13,774 bases of DNA. It comes from Pseudomonadaceae bacterium UBA836. GTDB taxonomy: Bacteria > Pseudomonadota > Gammaproteobacteria > Pseudomonadales > Pseudomonadaceae. The stretch covers positions 1-13,774 of the forward strand of contig DBHE01000209.1 of NCBI GenBank assembly GCA_002296055.1, in the 5' to 3' direction. The first letter of the stretch is position 1, and every line of letters starts with the position of its first letter. The position numbers were made by a program, and so were the translations under genes. This document shows positions 13,573 to 13,774 of this stretch, piece after piece. Below the pieces are notes generated by a model, which did no database searches, was not told the origin of the DNA, and saw only the letters and a program-made list of their open reading frames with translations.

Positions 13573-13774
13573 CATGTTCGGGTAGTTCGGGCCACCCATG
13601 CCCTCGGGCGCGATCCAGTTGATGTTCTGGGCCGGGTCCTTGATGTCGCAGGTTTTGCAATGTACGCAGTTCTGCGCGTTGATCTGGAAGCGTTTCTCGC
13701 CGTCGTCCTGGGTCACGACTTCGTAAACGCCAGCAGGGCAGTAGCGTTGTGCCGGCTCGTCGTACAGCGGCAGG
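13570..13774 (-). CDS. Electron transfer flavoprotein-ubiquinone oxidoreductase, C-terminal end (partial)
   Basis: The last 67 residues are visible; the gene enters from the right edge of the window and ends with TAA at 13572-13570. The fragment shows Y-C-P-A-G-V-Y-E (cysteine 12 of the fragment) and [13 protein letters not shown] (cysteines 36, 39 and 42). Together these are the four ligands of the single [4Fe-4S] cluster of ETF-QO. It ends in the typical G-G-P-N-Y-P-N-M. The enzyme passes electrons from reduced electron transfer flavoprotein (fatty-acid and amino-acid oxidation) to the membrane quinone pool; FAD and quinone sites lie outside the window. It converges on the rightward amidoligase operon and is separated from it by two terminators, so no functional link is implied. 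Confidence 0.95.
   Translation of the reverse strand, partial: LPLYDEPAQRYCPAGVYEVVTQDDGEKRFQINAQNCVHCKTCDIKDPAQNINWIAPEGMGGPNYPNM

Noticed and set aside
12450..13595. A 381-codon minus-strand open frame spanning the second transglutaminase and the spacer
   Set aside because: It runs through a perfect terminator and the heptad repeats, overlaps the real ETF-ubiquinone oxidoreductase end, and has a low-complexity shadow-like sequence.

Overview
The window looks like chromosome of a GC-rich gammaproteobacterium, most likely a member of the Pseudomonadaceae (Pseudomonas or Halopseudomonas type). The reasons are the style of the proteins, the ETF-ubiquinone oxidoreductase C-terminus, and the CTTGNNG heptad repeats between genes. 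This placement is an inference from the sequence and memory; no search was run. Coding density is high, no stretch over 300 bases lacks a gene, and I see no RNA gene, insertion sequence or CRISPR array.

Layout. 1-762 (+) is the 3' end of an RND/MMPL-type membrane transporter. It is followed by a bidirectional terminator shared with a convergent serine hydrolase of the class C beta-lactamase/EstB esterase family (828-2045, -). A divergent spacer with an inverted repeat leads to a small YkgJ-type cysteine-cluster protein (2255-2632, +). From 2670 to 13322 the window holds one coherent block of six genes in two divergent operons. The leftward operon is a circularly permuted ATP-grasp enzyme, an alpha-E protein and a zinc-ribbon HExxH metallopeptidase (6248 down to 2670). 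The rightward operon is a giant transglutaminase-DUF2126 amidoligase, an ATP-grasp::alpha-E fusion, and a second transglutaminase (6466 to 13322). The two operons share a 217-base spacer with a perfect 18-base dyad. After a strong terminator come heptad repeats, a terminator on the opposite strand and the 3' end of an ETF-ubiquinone oxidoreductase (-).

How the genes work together. Circularly permuted ATP-grasp, GS-like DUF2126 and alpha-E domains found together were predicted by comparative genomics (Iyer, Aravind and colleagues, 2009) to form a widespread amidoligase and possible peptide-tagging system. To my knowledge it has no established biochemical function. This locus carries two ligase modules side by side. 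One has ATP-grasp and alpha-E as separate proteins with a zincin-type peptidase. The other has them fused, with two papain-fold transglutaminase-like domains and a GS-like ligase. The natural reading is that the ligases build an amide-linked peptide or tag and the peptidase-fold proteins transfer, trim or remove it, all in the cytoplasm because none of the proteins has an obvious signal peptide. The fused ATP-grasp lacks several residues that its stand-alone paralogue keeps at the expected nucleotide and metal site, which suggests division of labour between the copies.
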